Source: Ephydatia muelleri
Taxonomy: Eukaryota; Porifera; Demospongiae; Spongillida; Spongillidae
Reading direction: 5' to 3'
NCBI GenBank assembly: GCA_013339895.1
Contig: JABACO010000016.1
Span: 4,607,767 to 4,671,766 of the forward strand
Length of the DNA: 64,000 bases
Shown piece by piece: positions 33,234-45,790 of this stretch. A program made the translations under genes and the position numbers. Below the pieces are notes generated by a model. The model had not been told where the DNA came from and made no database searches. It saw only the letters and a list, made by a program, of their open reading frames with translations. Each line of letters begins with the position of its first letter. Within the stretch, counting starts at the first letter, position 1.

Positions 33234-35473
33234 TTCTGCTATTAATAACAACTCTCAGTGTCCTCTCCCCTTCCTCTGTGTGGCTGGCTCTCTCCGTTAT
33301 CCCTTTCCTAGGCTTCAGCCTGGGGTCTGTGTTCCATAAAGCAGATTCTTGTGCTGTGAACTGTAGACTATCAATAAGTTCCTAGCTGCAGAGTTTTTTG
33401 TTGTGCCTGGACAACTAAGAGTGTCAGACGTTGGCCTGTTATCTTACAATGCTAATAGATTGTTTCATATGCTCCAGCTCCTAGTTAGCTATCTATGGAG
33501 AAGGTATAGGGCTCTCCGCTGTAACGATATGGTTGATCTGTCTTCTTGCATAGCTGACCAGTGTGCATATTTCCGTCCTGTGTAGGCTCGAGGCAAGAAT
33601 GAATTCCCACGTACCAATGAATTTCTAATCCTGTGGGATTCATTGATATTCGTAAATGTATAGAGTTAATCACTCGGTGCGTAGCTGGCTTTTCAAATAT
33701 TGAATGTGACTTCTATTAAATTCATAGCTGATTTAAATGGATAAGAGGACAGATGACAGCGACAGGTAGGTACCTAACTGAAGGTACTTATCGCGATGAC
33801 TGCACCGCAATGAAAAGATAATTCTTCGAAGAAAAGCAATTAGGTAGATATAGTCCACCTATCGTAAGTGCTCTTACGTATGAGCAATAGTTAGGTACTT
33901 GGATATTTTTTTCAAATTATAAAAATTTTTGCAACAATTCGCATGGTTCTAGAAAGAGAAAAAAATGTGCATTTCACATGTATTACTTACATCATCTTTG
34001 TTCATTCGATCAATACGTCAGCATAAGGCGGTACTTTTAAATGCATGGAATTGAATGACCACGCTTAAAAAAAAAAAAAAAAAACCATGACGGTTGAACT
34101 TATATAACTCGTTGCTCCAAGTAGCGATATGCTAATATGTATACATATCATGTTCTCAGAAACAAAATTTCACCGATCAATGGTAAAGGCATTTCACAGG
34201 TCAGGAAAATCAACACATAGAAGAAATCGCTTATACATCAGCGATCATGTTGCATTTTCTTTGCAATTGAATTTCAAATGCTCTTATAAAATAGTACAAA
34301 TCACTCTGAATGTATCTTATAATTTTCACCGCATTACAATCAAAAATTCGTAAACAAAAATCAAGACAAAAACTTAATTACTTTCGCGCATAATTATATG
34401 CCTAATTATGTAATTATAGAAATGCATAACGTTTGAATCGCTATAACTCCGCAATGGTTAAAAACACCGACATATTTTGTTTTCAATAATTCATACTACA
34501 CCTCATCTCTATCTGAAAAAATATTTTAGTGTCTTACACAAGCACCGTACAATATCTATGACCGTACCGACGTTACGAGGTCCGATACCACAAAGGGTTT
34601 TAACCCGCCACATCTTCAGGTAGGAGCGTTCAAATCGGTTCAAAATCGGTGTGTACGTAGAGAGGTCCTGTCACTATTTCATGTACTGTTCGTTAATTTT
34701 TATGTTATCTGTTACAGAGATACAGCTGTGCAAAGTTAGTAAACATTTCCCGCTCGATTGCAATTATTGAACGCAAATCTACAATTAATTTTGATAACTC
34801 CTTGGTTCCGCCAATTCTTCGTCTTTTAAACTATAAAGCTAGTCGTTCGCAACTGTTTTCTACACCCAGGCAGTGATTTTATGCGGGTAACACTTCACAA
34901 GACGATCGTACTAAATTAACGGATCGAAGTGAATGCATGGTTACAGTAATCATGCGCCTCCCACGTCGCGGGGTGGCAGTACTAGGGTGTGTTTAAAAAT
35001 TAAAATCGATTATTTCGACTATGAAAAAAAGTCTAATCGATTTTTCAGGTTTATAGCAACTTGCAAACCGGTTATTAGAAACATACAATCGATTTTGGCG
35101 ATTAATTTTTTTTTTTAATTTGCCAGCGATTACCTAGTTTGAGGTTTTTCCAATTTCAATATTGGCACGTAAATCATAGTTACTCAGTCCAGTTTTTTGT
35201 GGATAGCATTCATTTTAGTTTATAGGGAAAATGTACATGTAGATGTTTAGCCGACATAATTTAAAATTAGTAACAAAATCGCTGTAGGCATATGTTGCGC
35301 GCGAGTCAATCGAAATAACATCTCATTAATTCTACGACAATGAAATTTAAAAAGGCATTACGCACTATTGTATGCCTCAACTGACTAATAGTCATTGGCC
35401 TCTTGCCTTACAATCATGTTCAACTTTAAATTATTAATACAACACGTGCCCGCCCCCCTTGCATTTTTCAAAC
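33234..35473. other. Intergenic, AT-rich
   Basis: Contains an A tract at about 34066-34084 and repeated AATCGATT-type words near 34990-35100. No gene supported. Confidence 0.4.
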
Positions 35474-35747
35474 AGCATGCCCCCGAAGAATTCCAAAAAG
35501 CGACAAGAAGCAGAACCATAAAGCCTGTGAAACCTCATGGCAAACACCTGGTGGAATTCAGTGAACGCCGCTTCACGCATGCGACAAAGCCGCCAACCAA
35601 GACTTGTACGATATCATCGCCGAACGTCAGGAAAAGGGTGTGCCTAAGTATTTGGTGCGCTGGAAAGCATTCGGGCCTGAAGATGACACCTGGGAACCAA
35701 TAGAACACTTAGCTGGTGCAGAGGACTACAATAGCGCGTTTCGTTGA
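35474..35747 (+). pseudogene. Chromodomain gene remnant (intronless)
   Basis: Begins with an ATG-led MPPKNSKKRQEAEP stretch that ends in a stop. It continues in another frame and from about 35607 reads YDIIAERQEKGVPKYLVRWKAF followed by a DDTWEP motif and an EHL segment to a TGA at 35745-35747. The YLVRWK and TWEP motifs are the aromatic-cage strands of a chromodomain (HP1/Polycomb-like or retroelement integrase tail). The frame break and lack of introns suggest a processed or transposon-derived pseudogene. Confidence 0.65.
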
Positions 35748-36277
35748 GGAAATTGTAGCCCTTATAAACTGTTTAGTGTTTATTTGCTTGTATCAACACT
35801 TACTTTACATGTATGCAATACACACTGCAGAGAATGGAAAGGTCTAACGTGAGCTTGCGAACATCTACTATATACCGCCAAAAGGTTCTGATCGAGCTAT
35901 TGTGCCATGCGCGTGCACCCATGCTTGCATGAAAACATGCACAGGGACTGTATTTTGAAAGAAGGGCAGTGTTAATTAGTTTGCATGGTTACCTTTGATT
36001 ACGTCAACACTGATTTTAAAGCGGCCATTATAATTAGTAAACTATTGCCGTCTATCTGGGATAAGCGAAGGGCGTATAAAAAAGGTAATCGATTTCTGAC
36101 AGATTTTCTGCATATGAAAGAAACGAATATCGATTAATCGCGACTAAGAAAAACATATGCCGAAATGAAGTAACACAGAAAAGCAACTACCCACGCACGG
36201 TATACTTCAAATTTCAGTGCATTCAAAAAAGCGATTCTACGTATACGTATACGTACGAAAAATCAACGGATCGAATA
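35748..36277. other. Intergenic, nothing recognised
   Basis: AT-rich, no supported feature. Confidence 0.4.
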
Positions 36278-36336
36278 AACAACTAGGAGGGGCGAGCCAT
36301 GAGGTACACCTCAATGGCTCGCCCCTCCTAGTTGTT
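36278..36336. repeat. Near-perfect 28-bp-stem hairpin
   Basis: AACAACTAGGAGGGGCGAGC...GAGGT and its complement are separated by only 1-2 bases, with one bulged A. The GC-rich stem in AT-rich surroundings would form a stable cruciform. It is not followed by a T run, so it is not a terminator. Confidence 0.8.
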
Positions 36337-37429
36337 ATAAGCCAAACTCATTGGCGCGTATCAATATCGTAGTACACGAGGTTTACTAACCGGTTTAGTC
36401 AAGCTAGTAAAGTTACCTACAATATTCATGCGAGAATGATATACAAATAACTATGTCTGGGTAGCATGTAATACGTTCTCACGTGATGACGTTCAGATAT
36501 ATGAGAAAATACCTTAATCCATTAAAAATTCACAGGAATCTACAGATTCTTTAGAAAAAATATCCTCCAAACTATGATAAATATGGCAACAGATGCTAAA
36601 TATGGGGTCCGTTTGAACAAATCGATTCACTTCTTTTTTACAGCAAATACCTGACCTGAATATGATAATTATTTACAGAGTCCAATGACGTGTGTACAAA
36701 CATTACAAAATCGCAGGAACCGACAGGAAGGGGCTAAAAATTCAGATCTTTTTTTTTATAATTGACCACACATCCTGCGCCATATGGAATCGGTTGAACA
36801 TTTTCATTGGTGTACATGTGTGAAGGTGTGTAGATGATTTTGATGAAGATCCCATACATTTTCCTATACCAAATGATGCGGTAATATAATGCCCCGCCTT
36901 TGCCCGTGACCGCTCATTTCTCAATATGAAAAAGCATATCACCAGTAATATAGTCAATTAACAGCTACAAGATACTTTTTTTTTTTCATTTTCCCCTTCT
37001 TCCTCAGTGTCTTCATGTGTACAGTAACTGATGGTGGCTTTTGGGAACTTTAGCAGTGCTTTTCACTGAAATAATGTGTCATGATATAGAATGTTCTGTT
37101 CTTGCTCAGTAAACCATAAATGAATGATCAATGTAAAGGCCATTAAGTATAGACATATTAGATATAGCATTTCTAACAGTTTCAGTTTGTTCAATGCTAA
37201 GTTCTGGGAGAAGCTCAGACAACTCAGCATTGTTATTAATTACTAAATTCCTGCTTCCTTCTATAACTTGAATCTTTTCTTTTTTGGTCTTTTTTCAATA
37301 AAAAGTTGATTTGGATCTTCTTCTGACGTTTTTAAAGTTATGCGCGTATTTTCTTTGCTTCAGCTATGCAAAACACTATTATTTTCTCCTGATGGTTTGG
37401 CATTTAACTTTTCCTATAAAGTCTATAGT
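36337..37429. other. Intergenic, AT-rich
   Basis: No supported feature. Confidence 0.4.
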
Positions 37430-37741
37430 ACAATTCCCAGGTTATTTTAAATAGTGATCAGCCAATCTTAAGGTCTGTTTCTGCACACATTGTTGTGGAC
37501 AGGAGCTGAAGAAGTCTGCATGTGTAATTTTTGATGGTGAAAGATTTGAAAGGGATCATTGAAGATATTCATCAAGCTGCTTTTCTATTAGCAATATAAT
37601 GCCTGCCAAAAGCCTTGATAAAACATCATTTAGATTATTCTTTTCTGATTCATTACATTTATTTTTGATCAAATTACACATCACATCATCTGTCTCTCTA
37701 TCCAAAGTAGCACCAAACACGCCTTGTGATATTTCTAGCAT
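37430..37741 (-). pseudogene. Transposon-like coding fragment, unknown family
   Basis: The minus-strand frame (MLEISQGVFGATLDRETDDV and onward, with a DVLSRLLAGIILLIEKQLDEYL segment) meets one TGA and continues in frame with HADFFSSCPQQCVQKQTLRL to about 37430. I could not place the family. The pattern recalls C-terminal pieces of uncharacterised invertebrate transposon proteins. The stop suggests decay. Confidence 0.35.
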
Positions 37742-38214
37742 AAGTAGTGGTTACCTAGTTAACATCTTCAGGTTTTCCAAACAGGTTTTAATGTATAAAG
37801 TATAACTTCAAGGTTCGTGATTGTGTGATTAAAGAAAAGTCCATACACACACATACAAACACCCGGTTAAAAAAAAAAAACTCGCATGTGGGTCCAAGTA
37901 TTGACACAAATCTTTGCATCAAGTGGTGCCAAATATTAATCCTAGTCCACAATAAATTGCGCAGTCAATTGTTGCTGAAACTATGTTGTATCAGTGAGAC
38001 CGGTGGATACAACATAGGTCCACATGTTGAGGAATGGCCAACCACTTCCAATCTGATGTGAGAATTTCCTATTCCAATTTATTTATTGACTAAACTGATC
38101 AATTTATATACAATTGTGCAAATTGGTAATCTGCCTTTCAAAATGTAGATGAATTTCATAAAAATTTGTATAATGATTATAAATAATAATAATAATCATA
38201 TATGTAAAAGTATC

Positions 38215-39540
38215 CAATTTGCCTCATTTTGAGATCTTAGGGTGCCCAATAGGTGATTACATATACTGTGCAAACTTTATTGCCTCTAAACGTCTCCAAG
38301 CACGCAAGCTGTTGCTCCAGTTGAAAGATGTTGCTGCCACAGACCCACAAGTGGCGTTAACTTTACTTCGTTTGTGTGGTAGCTTTTGCAGGTTAAGTTA
38401 CTTGGCTCGTTCAACTCCAACTGATTTGGTATTGGAAGCTTTCAAGCTTTTTGATGATGACATCCACCACTGTTTCATGGACTGTATAGGTTTCGCAACT
38501 TCTGATGAGGCATGGTGTCAGGCCCAGCTTGGCCTCAACAGTGGTGGTCTTAGTTTGCGCTCACTGTCCCTTCACTCAAAGCTCAGCGTATATCGCTTCC
38601 GTCTGTTCCTCCGGTGTTGTTGATTCTGAAGACATACATCTCACAAATGCCATTGACCACTTTAATTCTCATGTTTCTCCAATTGAGAAACTTTCTGTCA
38701 ATTCCATTATCTCCTCACCCGTCAGTCAGAAGCTTCTGTCTTCTAAAGTGAATGACCATTTTTTTCAAGACCTTTTTGATCGATCCTCTCCTGCTAACAA
38801 GGCTAGGCTGCTATCAGTTTCAGCTCCTCATGCCACATCCTGGCTATCAGTTATTCCTTCCACATCCCAAGGTCTACATCTTGACCCCATTGAATTCAGG
38901 GCAGCTGTCAAGTGGTGGCTGGGCCTAGATACCTCCCAGGGCTCTCAGTGTGCCTTCTGCCCCTGCCCACAGTCTGGACCCTCTCGGACACCACGCTTTA
39001 ACATGCAAATGTGGGGGTGATGTTATTCTACGCCATAATGCACTCAGGGACACTTTAGTGCACTTCCTTCACCGTGCGCATGCTTCTGTCCAAGTTGAAG
39101 TTGGCGCTGGGCTCTTTCCCGACCATTCGCAGTCAAGACCTGCCGATACTCTGTTACAGAATTGGAACCTTGGGAGGCCGTTGCCCTGGACATCTCCGTT
39201 GGCTCACCGCTAAACCCTTCAACTTTAGCTGAAGCGGGAGCAACGTTTGGTGCAGTCCTTGAGGCAACGGAGAGCAGGAAACACCAGGCCAACGATGAAA
39301 AGTGTTCAGCTATAGGGTGGGTCTCAACCCCTCTAGCAGTTGATTCCTATGGGGCTTGGGGTAAAGAGGCTTCATTGTTTTTAGCACAAGTTGCTGCTCA
39401 GCTTGCAATCCACAGTCCCTTCCAAAATCACAGGCTTCTTTCGACCTGTTCTCCAACTTAAGCATTTGCTTAATTAGAGCAAATGCCAGAGCCATTCTCC
39501 GAAGAGTGTAGAACCGTACCTGTCTACTTTGTATTTAAAT
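38215..39540 (+). mobile_element. LINE, 5'-truncated (C-terminal reverse-transcriptase ORF with REL endonuclease)
   Basis: Starts inside the ORF (FEILGCPIGDYIYCANFIAS) 20 bp after an AAT microsatellite. It runs through a helical thumb region, then a zinc-binding DPLGHHALTCKCGGDVILRHN segment, and an endonuclease-like RPADTLL...W..GRP region. It ends with LGWV-type and YGAWGKEA motifs and a tail rich in ATTATT near 39530. Several frameshifts divide it (about 38625, 39020 and 39180). The CCHC-like motif followed by RPA(D) suggests a restriction-like endonuclease LINE of the R2/NeSL type. The exact clade is not determined. Confidence 0.75.
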
Positions 39541-39598
39541 ATTATTATTTATAATTTTGGTAACTCGTTATTGATATGCTATTGTAACATATATGTAA

Positions 39599-39836
39599 TT
39601 AACATTCATGAAGGGGAATATGGAAGCATCTCAGCAGGATGGCTCTAGCATTCTGCCGCACTAACGTGACACCCAGCAGGCAGTATATTTGGCTCAGTGC
39701 TTCATTGTCAGATAGTCCCATTTGCATGGCAAGTCTCTTACTCAATCTTGAGAAGCATTCTTGGATTTCACATCCCCAACCACCATAAACTTCCACCACT
39801 AATGGAGTACATGTCCAGCCCAACTCTGAACAATGA
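39599..39836 (-). mobile_element. LINE 3'-end fragment, minus strand
   Basis: Encodes LGWTCTPLVVEVYGGWGCEI, a spacer, and QIYCLLGVTLVRQNARAILL, the C terminus of the same LINE family, ending 50-60 bp from the tail of the plus-strand copy, so the two are tail to tail. Confidence 0.7.
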
Positions 39837-41407
39837 TTAAAACAAAAAATGTTTTGTCCCTGACTATTAGCAATAGTAGGGTGCATTCATTTATCTTATA
39901 AGTGCTGTATACGTTTTGCAATAAAATGATTTGCAAGATTATACAATTTCATAATGTCATTAGTAAATACTGATTTTTACATTATATTATAGCACATCAA
40001 GTTATTTTATTGGTCAATATTCAATACTTCAATTTGAATTGTCAGCTTTTTCCCTGTCATCTCCTTTTCTTGTACAGCTCAGTTGGACAAGTGCCTCTGC
40101 ACTATTTTCATTTGCAATTATTGCATGTTATTTGTTTATTTCAGCACTAACTGGAATGCCTACATGGAAAAAATATGGACAAATTATGTAAGTTGTATGA
40201 ATTATACTTGTGCTCTAGCAATCTGAGCACTAGCAATATGCAAATAATTGTAACAATTGATGACTATTCATTAGCTGGCAATTCTGTTACATAATCATAA
40301 AAATCAGTACAAGTCAATTTGGTGCACTTAAAATGTTAGATGTAGCATAGTTTGGTTTGAAGTATAGTGTATTGTGTAGTACATTATGTATATTAATTCT
40401 TGTATTGTTTTGCTTTTGAAATGTTATAAGTATGTAAGTTGGAGCCCTTGAAATTTCAGTGTCATGGTATGATTTGGTGCCATTGAAATTTCAGAGTGTC
40501 ATGGTTCGTAGACCTACATTTAAAAAAATTGGTCTTTCTGAAATTTCAGAAGTTATTTTGTGCCTCATATAATGTCAAATACACCTCCCAATTTATGCAG
40601 TGCATCCTTGGCTAAAATTATTCCTATTCCTGCTCCTGTAATTTTACTACAACATCACCAAATGCATTGTTGTATCACAAGGGCAATTTTAAGCTGCATT
40701 GAATGATTCACATACATGGGTTAATGTTGTTCGTGAGAATGTAGTCGCCTTCAAAGGTAAAGGAAGTGATTACGTCTTCATACAATTGTGTTTCAGTGCC
40801 TGAAAATAATTGCTTATTTTGATTTTCATACAGGTTTTATCTAAAACAGCAACAACAAAAGGCTGTAATGTCCTGCAGTGAAAAGGGCATCTGAAGAACA
40901 ACGATCATTTGTACCCATAGTGCTCTTCATGCAAAATGTTATGCTTACTACTTGTAACTTGATCTGTTTACAATATGCAATTTGTACAATTAACTGTGAT
41001 CCTTGAAAGTCGTTCACATAGCTTGCAGGCACGTTCAGGTGATACCTTAGTGATGACAATTGTATAGCAAGACAAATTTGCTGCAGTATTTATTGCCTTA
41101 ATTCCCCGCATGGCTGTCATTGTCTAAATGAAAATAACATGCATTGAGTTATATTGTACGCAAGACACGAGAATAACTTACGTCTTCTTTTTCCAACCCG
41201 TCACAAATGTCAGAGCACATCCGCCAAACGATCTTACATGTCTTCAAAACACAGCATGTAATGGTCTGTGGAATTATGATTGTTAGAGATAATAGGTCCT
41301 CAGACCATACAGCTGCGGTTCTCGCATCGATTTCAGATGACTTTGTTCCAGCCAGCTTAGAACTGTATAAGACTTTCTTTATTGCAATTCAATTGGTACA
41401 AATTCAC
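39837..41407. other. Intergenic, AT-rich
   Basis: No exon clearly supported. A short duplicated phrase GAAATTTCAG(A/T)GTCATGGT occurs near 40451 and 40487. Confidence 0.35.
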
Positions 41408-42645
41408 TTACTTTAGTGTCTTAGCACAATATTCGTTGAATGCAGCAGGTATAGGACAAAATTTCAGCTGAAGAAACAAGTCCCTGAGAACCTTTTCATC
41501 CGCGAAATGTTTGTACTGCTGCACAGTTTCAAGCCAATTTTCACAACCGACTCGAGACATAAAAGCTTCTTTGATTCTTTTCATTTTAACGTCGAACACT
41601 CCGTATTCATTTTTTGGAGGGCGATTTCTCCATTTGCACACTTCTGCAGCATTTCTGTCATTTCGTCTTCACTTAAGCCACGCAAACCACGAAAATTACT
41701 CCCTTTGCAGTCCGTTTTGTTGCAGGACAGTTCTAAGGATCATTTCCTGATCTTCCTGCAATTGTGAATATCCTTAACCTAGCACAGATGTACCTATGGA
41801 GGTAATGATAACCAGAGCTATGATATGCATGATATCAATCTCAACTCTCTTCTACCACAATCATTCATTTACTTCCTTGCATGCATTGAAAGATGAAGTG
41901 GAGTTGCCGGTATACCTTATCTTGTGTGTTCATCTTGCTGGTAAATTCCGTAGCACGATTATGCCTATGAGCAAGATGCTTGGCTTGCTCAGCTGACAAT
42001 ATTCAGTACACAGAGACTCGGCGAGACGAAAATGTTGGATCCTTTGCCAGTTCCTGGTTTTCCTTGATGAGTTGCTGAAGAGCGATTCGTGAATGATTAC
42101 CACCAATAGTATCGTATGTGTATGCTTCGGAATGCTTCATGTCAAATTGCTCATCATCAGACAGCCTCACTGTAACGACAATTGGGGCAACGCCGCACGT
42201 TTTGTTTTCTAGCATTTCGTGATTGAGACACTCCATGAACTTTTCATCAGCCTCTCTCACCATGCACTCTTTGTCAGGTGATAAAAGACAAGTGACTGGA
42301 ATGTTAAAGCTCCCTGAAAATAAGACATTATAAATAGTCTGGAATATGCTACAATCATAATGATGTATAGGCCAATTTTGTCACTCGGATATTTCCGTAA
42401 AAGCTGTGAATCAACATGGCGGACGTGTATTAATTTATATTGTGTGACAGTGACGTATGTTAGATTACGGAGCGGTCACATGAAACAGGAAAAGGGCCTA
42501 TTGTGTTACGTGCATTATTATTTAACATATCTAGGAAGCATGATTCTATATCCTTGTATGTTGCATCGTATTCAGCACACTGCGCTGAGGAGAGTGAGCT
42601 TGATATAAAGAGGGGAGGATGCTGGATGAGGAGACTCAGAAGTTT

Positions 42646-42755
42646 TAAAGCTTGATCCTGGCAATAAAGTACATGGTCATGTATCATCAGTACACAAGAG
42701 CGGTGGTGCCTTACCGTTTCCCGAATCGCCGTAGAAGTACCCATCAGACGTCAAA
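42646..42755. repeat. 110-bp direct repeat, copy 1 (duplicated exon end)
   Basis: About 109 of 110 bases identical to 43120-43229. Contains the end of a minus-strand exon with its GTAAGG donor and part of the intron. Confidence 0.95.
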
Positions 42756-43119
42756 TATATCAGGGCCTTGGGCGTGGGTAATGTGTCTAGTGGAGGATAA
42801 GATGGTGCAGCAGGCTTAATAATCCAATTCTTCAAGACTTTTCATGTATAGTATATGGACATACTGTACCATCACACCCCTCCCATCTACATACTGGTAT
42901 CATCACACTCCACCCCTCCCACACACTGGTAACATCACACCCCTCCCACGCCCAAGGCCCTGATAGCCTCATCTCCACAGGTATAGGGTACCCGCTGTTT
43001 ATAAATTATGTCGGTACTCCCTTTCCAGGTAGAATTACTGTATCTGTATCTTATGTTTCCCACATTTTACCTCGAAGGTCGTTTTTTACATCATGTTTTG
43101 ATGTTCTCCCCCTTTTAAT

Positions 43120-43229
43120 TAAAGCTTGATCCTGGCAATAAAGTACATGGTCATGTATCATCAGTAAACAAGAGCGGTGGTGCCTTACCGTTTCCCGAAT
43201 CGCCGTAGAAGTACCCATCAGACGTCAAA
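43120..43229. repeat. 110-bp direct repeat, copy 2 (duplicated exon end)
   Basis: Partner of 42646-42755. On its right the coding sequence continues (HAYMENKSKA), so this is probably the original copy. Confidence 0.95.
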
Positions 43230-43425
43230 AATGGCCTTACTTTTGTTTTCCATATATGCGTGAAGTGACTTGCTGAGCTGCTCTTTGAAAAAACTCACAA
43301 AGCTTATTTGCTGACACATTAAAATTGTCTGCGAACAAAGGTCTGGGACGGACGGTATCATTCACAGTTTGGAACTGTGGCACTAAAACAAAGAAACTAC
43401 TGAATATCAAGCTACTTCTGAACAA

Positions 43426-45094
43426 TATTTATCATACCAACAGATATGTTTTATCTGATTTTGAGTGGTGGCGGACATCTCTACCGGGTCCGATGTACTG
43501 TTACCTTCCAACCTTATAGTTGCCTTCCGCTTTCATTCTTCCTCCTCCTTTCATCAAATAAATTCTGTTGCCATCACCAACCTCCAAATGCCATTAACAG
43601 CCATTACTCTCACACAGCACAAAAATAAAATCTCGTGCAAAGAATGAGCAGCTGGTAGTATTTTTGCTCATTTCACGCATGCGCATAACGTGCTTGTTTT
43701 ACAGCTGGACTTGATAATGTAATACAGCAGCTAAATGCACTGTAAAATGACACAGAGGAAGACGTTTACGGATTGCGAAAGTTATGCTTCGTTAATTTGT
43801 AGTGTTAATTTTAGCGATTGCAGTGAAACTAGTACGCTGTAAGCACGGTGGTCTACAGAGGTAGAAGCTCCACTCCAGTTGAACTAACTCATACCAGTGA
43901 CTCTCTTACACGTCGCCTTGATACACCGACACCATAATTCTTCAGTTCACCCCATACCATTACAGCACCACTCCTATAGGAGAGTTGTGTTGAATAGCGT
44001 CTACAATTGCATTGAGGTCAAGCGTAGGCATGACTTTCTGTCTTTAAGTGATGCCACAATGTTGAACTAGATACTAAGAGAGCGTCTGCACACTCTTGCC
44101 AGGACAATTTCATCTCACTCAGAAGTTCAAGCTGAAAACACAGAGGGAGAATGATAAATAACATTTTAACTGTCTTAAGCCAGCCCTATATATATATAGC
44201 GCCATGCATGCAGCTATAAACGTGCATGAGTACATACAAGACAGTAATCTGACCTAAAGGTAAGCTAGAAGTCCACGCCTCACCTAGTTTGATATTGGGG
44301 CTAATAACCATTTACTACTACTCAACATTGTATACGCGATACGTACGTATACGTACCAGCTCAAAGAGTATATATCATGGATATTAAATTACCTAGATAG
44401 GAAACAACTCTGTAATCTACGAATACGGGCAGCCATCCGCGTTGCGTTGTAACCACGCACTACAATATTTGACCAATTACTGAATGAATCAGACATTATA
44501 ACTGAAAATCTAAGCCCTATTAATGCATATATCGGCTCGTTCTTCTGTCATTACATCATTTTCAGTCGAACAACTAATGACATCTGACAGTGCCTTCCTT
44601 TGAGAACCTTTACGTCTATCAAAGTGGTTTCTTCTATTTTTTCCCGTCTTGGCATCCTATCTTGTATTACGATTGCCATTTGTTAAAGTTGGACAAAAAG
44701 AGGTCACAATTCGTTTGGCTACATGGCATCACCCACTTCAGCACAGCCAAAAAAATCATTAACTCTGTAACCCAAAAAACACCCAATCCCATGCAGTGCA
44801 CGAACTGAATTGCAAGGTCTGTGAAGGATGTCACAGCAAAGGGAACATTTCAAGTTGTCCATCATTGAAATTGGTTGAACTGCTACAAGTGGCATCTATT
44901 TTGTTGTTAGGTGCAACATGTCGAATGTGCTAGAAGCAATTCTATTGCATTTGATGCTGTTGGCTTTTTTCCCACCTTATGAGGTCTCCCACCATTAAGT
45001 TGAGACCTAAAGTGGTCACATACCTACGGCAATTTGTTATGTAACATGCTTGTATAGTTATGTTTAGATATAGCACCTTATACATTGCACTCAC
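43426..45094. other. Intergenic, nothing recognised
   Basis: No domain or repeat supported. The segment may hold introns of minus-strand genes. Confidence 0.35.
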
Positions 45095-45379
45095 CGTGTG
45101 ATGCATGTGCTGCCCACTTATAAAGCTCCGTACGGCTGTTGAAAGGGCGAAACTCGCTCACTGTCTTTAACTTGCGCTGAATTACGTCGTGGCAACGCTT
45201 GCAAAATGATTGTGGGTGGATCTGCGTTTCATCATTTGCAACATTCACATAAATTCTGAAGCAAGGCACACGTAAACTCTTGGGTTTCTTGCTTTCAGCT
45301 GCTTCCCTCCTTTCTTGTACTTGTGCATCAACATGGATCCACACAAGCGACAGTGCAATTCAATGGAACTTTATTTGAA
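45095..45379 (-). pseudogene. RAG1 N-terminal-like (N-RAG) exon
   Basis: On the minus strand the start reads LHCRLCGSMLM (C-x2-C-G). After a shift of frame near 45310 it reads SLRVPCFRIYVNVANDETQI, then HPQSFCKRCHDVIQRK and FRPFNSRTELYKWAAHAS. It ends at 45095 with a consensus donor GTGAGT. The CRxCG, FRI-V, IHP--FC--C series is the zinc-binding N-terminal region of RAG1 and of invertebrate RAG1-N-like proteins, in which the NSR--LY-W segment precedes a RING. A RING of that type lies 20 kb away at 25107 on the same strand. The frameshift suggests decay. Confidence 0.6.
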
Positions 45380-45790
45380 GTTTTAGCCTTGAGTTCATGC
45401 AATTAGTATAGAAACCTACAGATCATTCATACTTTTTACGATCGCAAAACTACTGTGAGAGCCACTCTAAAACCTACCTTCATACATTGATTGACGCCAC
45501 TAGAAAAGGTTGTTATGTGTGTGAATTTCAGGAAAAATTCCTGACGGCGGCGACGCCCATAGCATCATTAGGACTAATCGGGTTACCTGTATTGACCAAA
45601 TTTAAATGCTTCCCGAAAGTGTTGGTAAGAATATTTTTGTATTTACAAGGCATAATAGGTGTAGAAGGGATGCATGTATACGTCTAAGCCCTGCACGCAA
45701 CTTGCAGAGACTCCAATTGTGCCGAAAAAGGTCTGAAGTGTTGTGCTTGGATAATGAGCTCAATGACGCCATTATTCCGGCACATTTAAC

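Larger units (their letters stand above)
41408..43425 (-). pseudogene. Gene with ParB/sulfiredoxin-like fold signature, multi-exon, probably broken
   Basis: On the minus strand an exon ends at 43189 (SDGYFYGDSGN then GTAAGG). It joins in phase to exon 42313-41926 (acceptor TTATTTTCAG, donor GTATAC), which reads GSFNIPVTCLL and continues to AYTYDTIGGNHSRIALQQL. The GGNHSR motif is the hallmark of the ParB/Srx nucleotide-binding fold (G-x-H-R). An in-frame TGA near 41992 interrupts it just before LSAEQAKHLAHRHNRA. Further downstream, 41408-41700 has related coding (GLRGLSEDEMTEML, RIKEAFMSRVGCENWLETV) in two frames. The last coding exon's donor region is duplicated at 42646-42755. I know of no function for the animal family. 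Confidence 0.5.

Noticed and set aside
32819-33385. Open frames in the 3' part of the duplication (LGPCTRLARP...CHAAQPKPKWYG)
   Set aside because: The reading is similar in both copies (46476-46718), but simply because the DNA is duplicated; it has frame-breaking indels after and no domain.
36278-36336. Rho-independent terminator
   Set aside because: No T run after the stem and the genome is eukaryotic.
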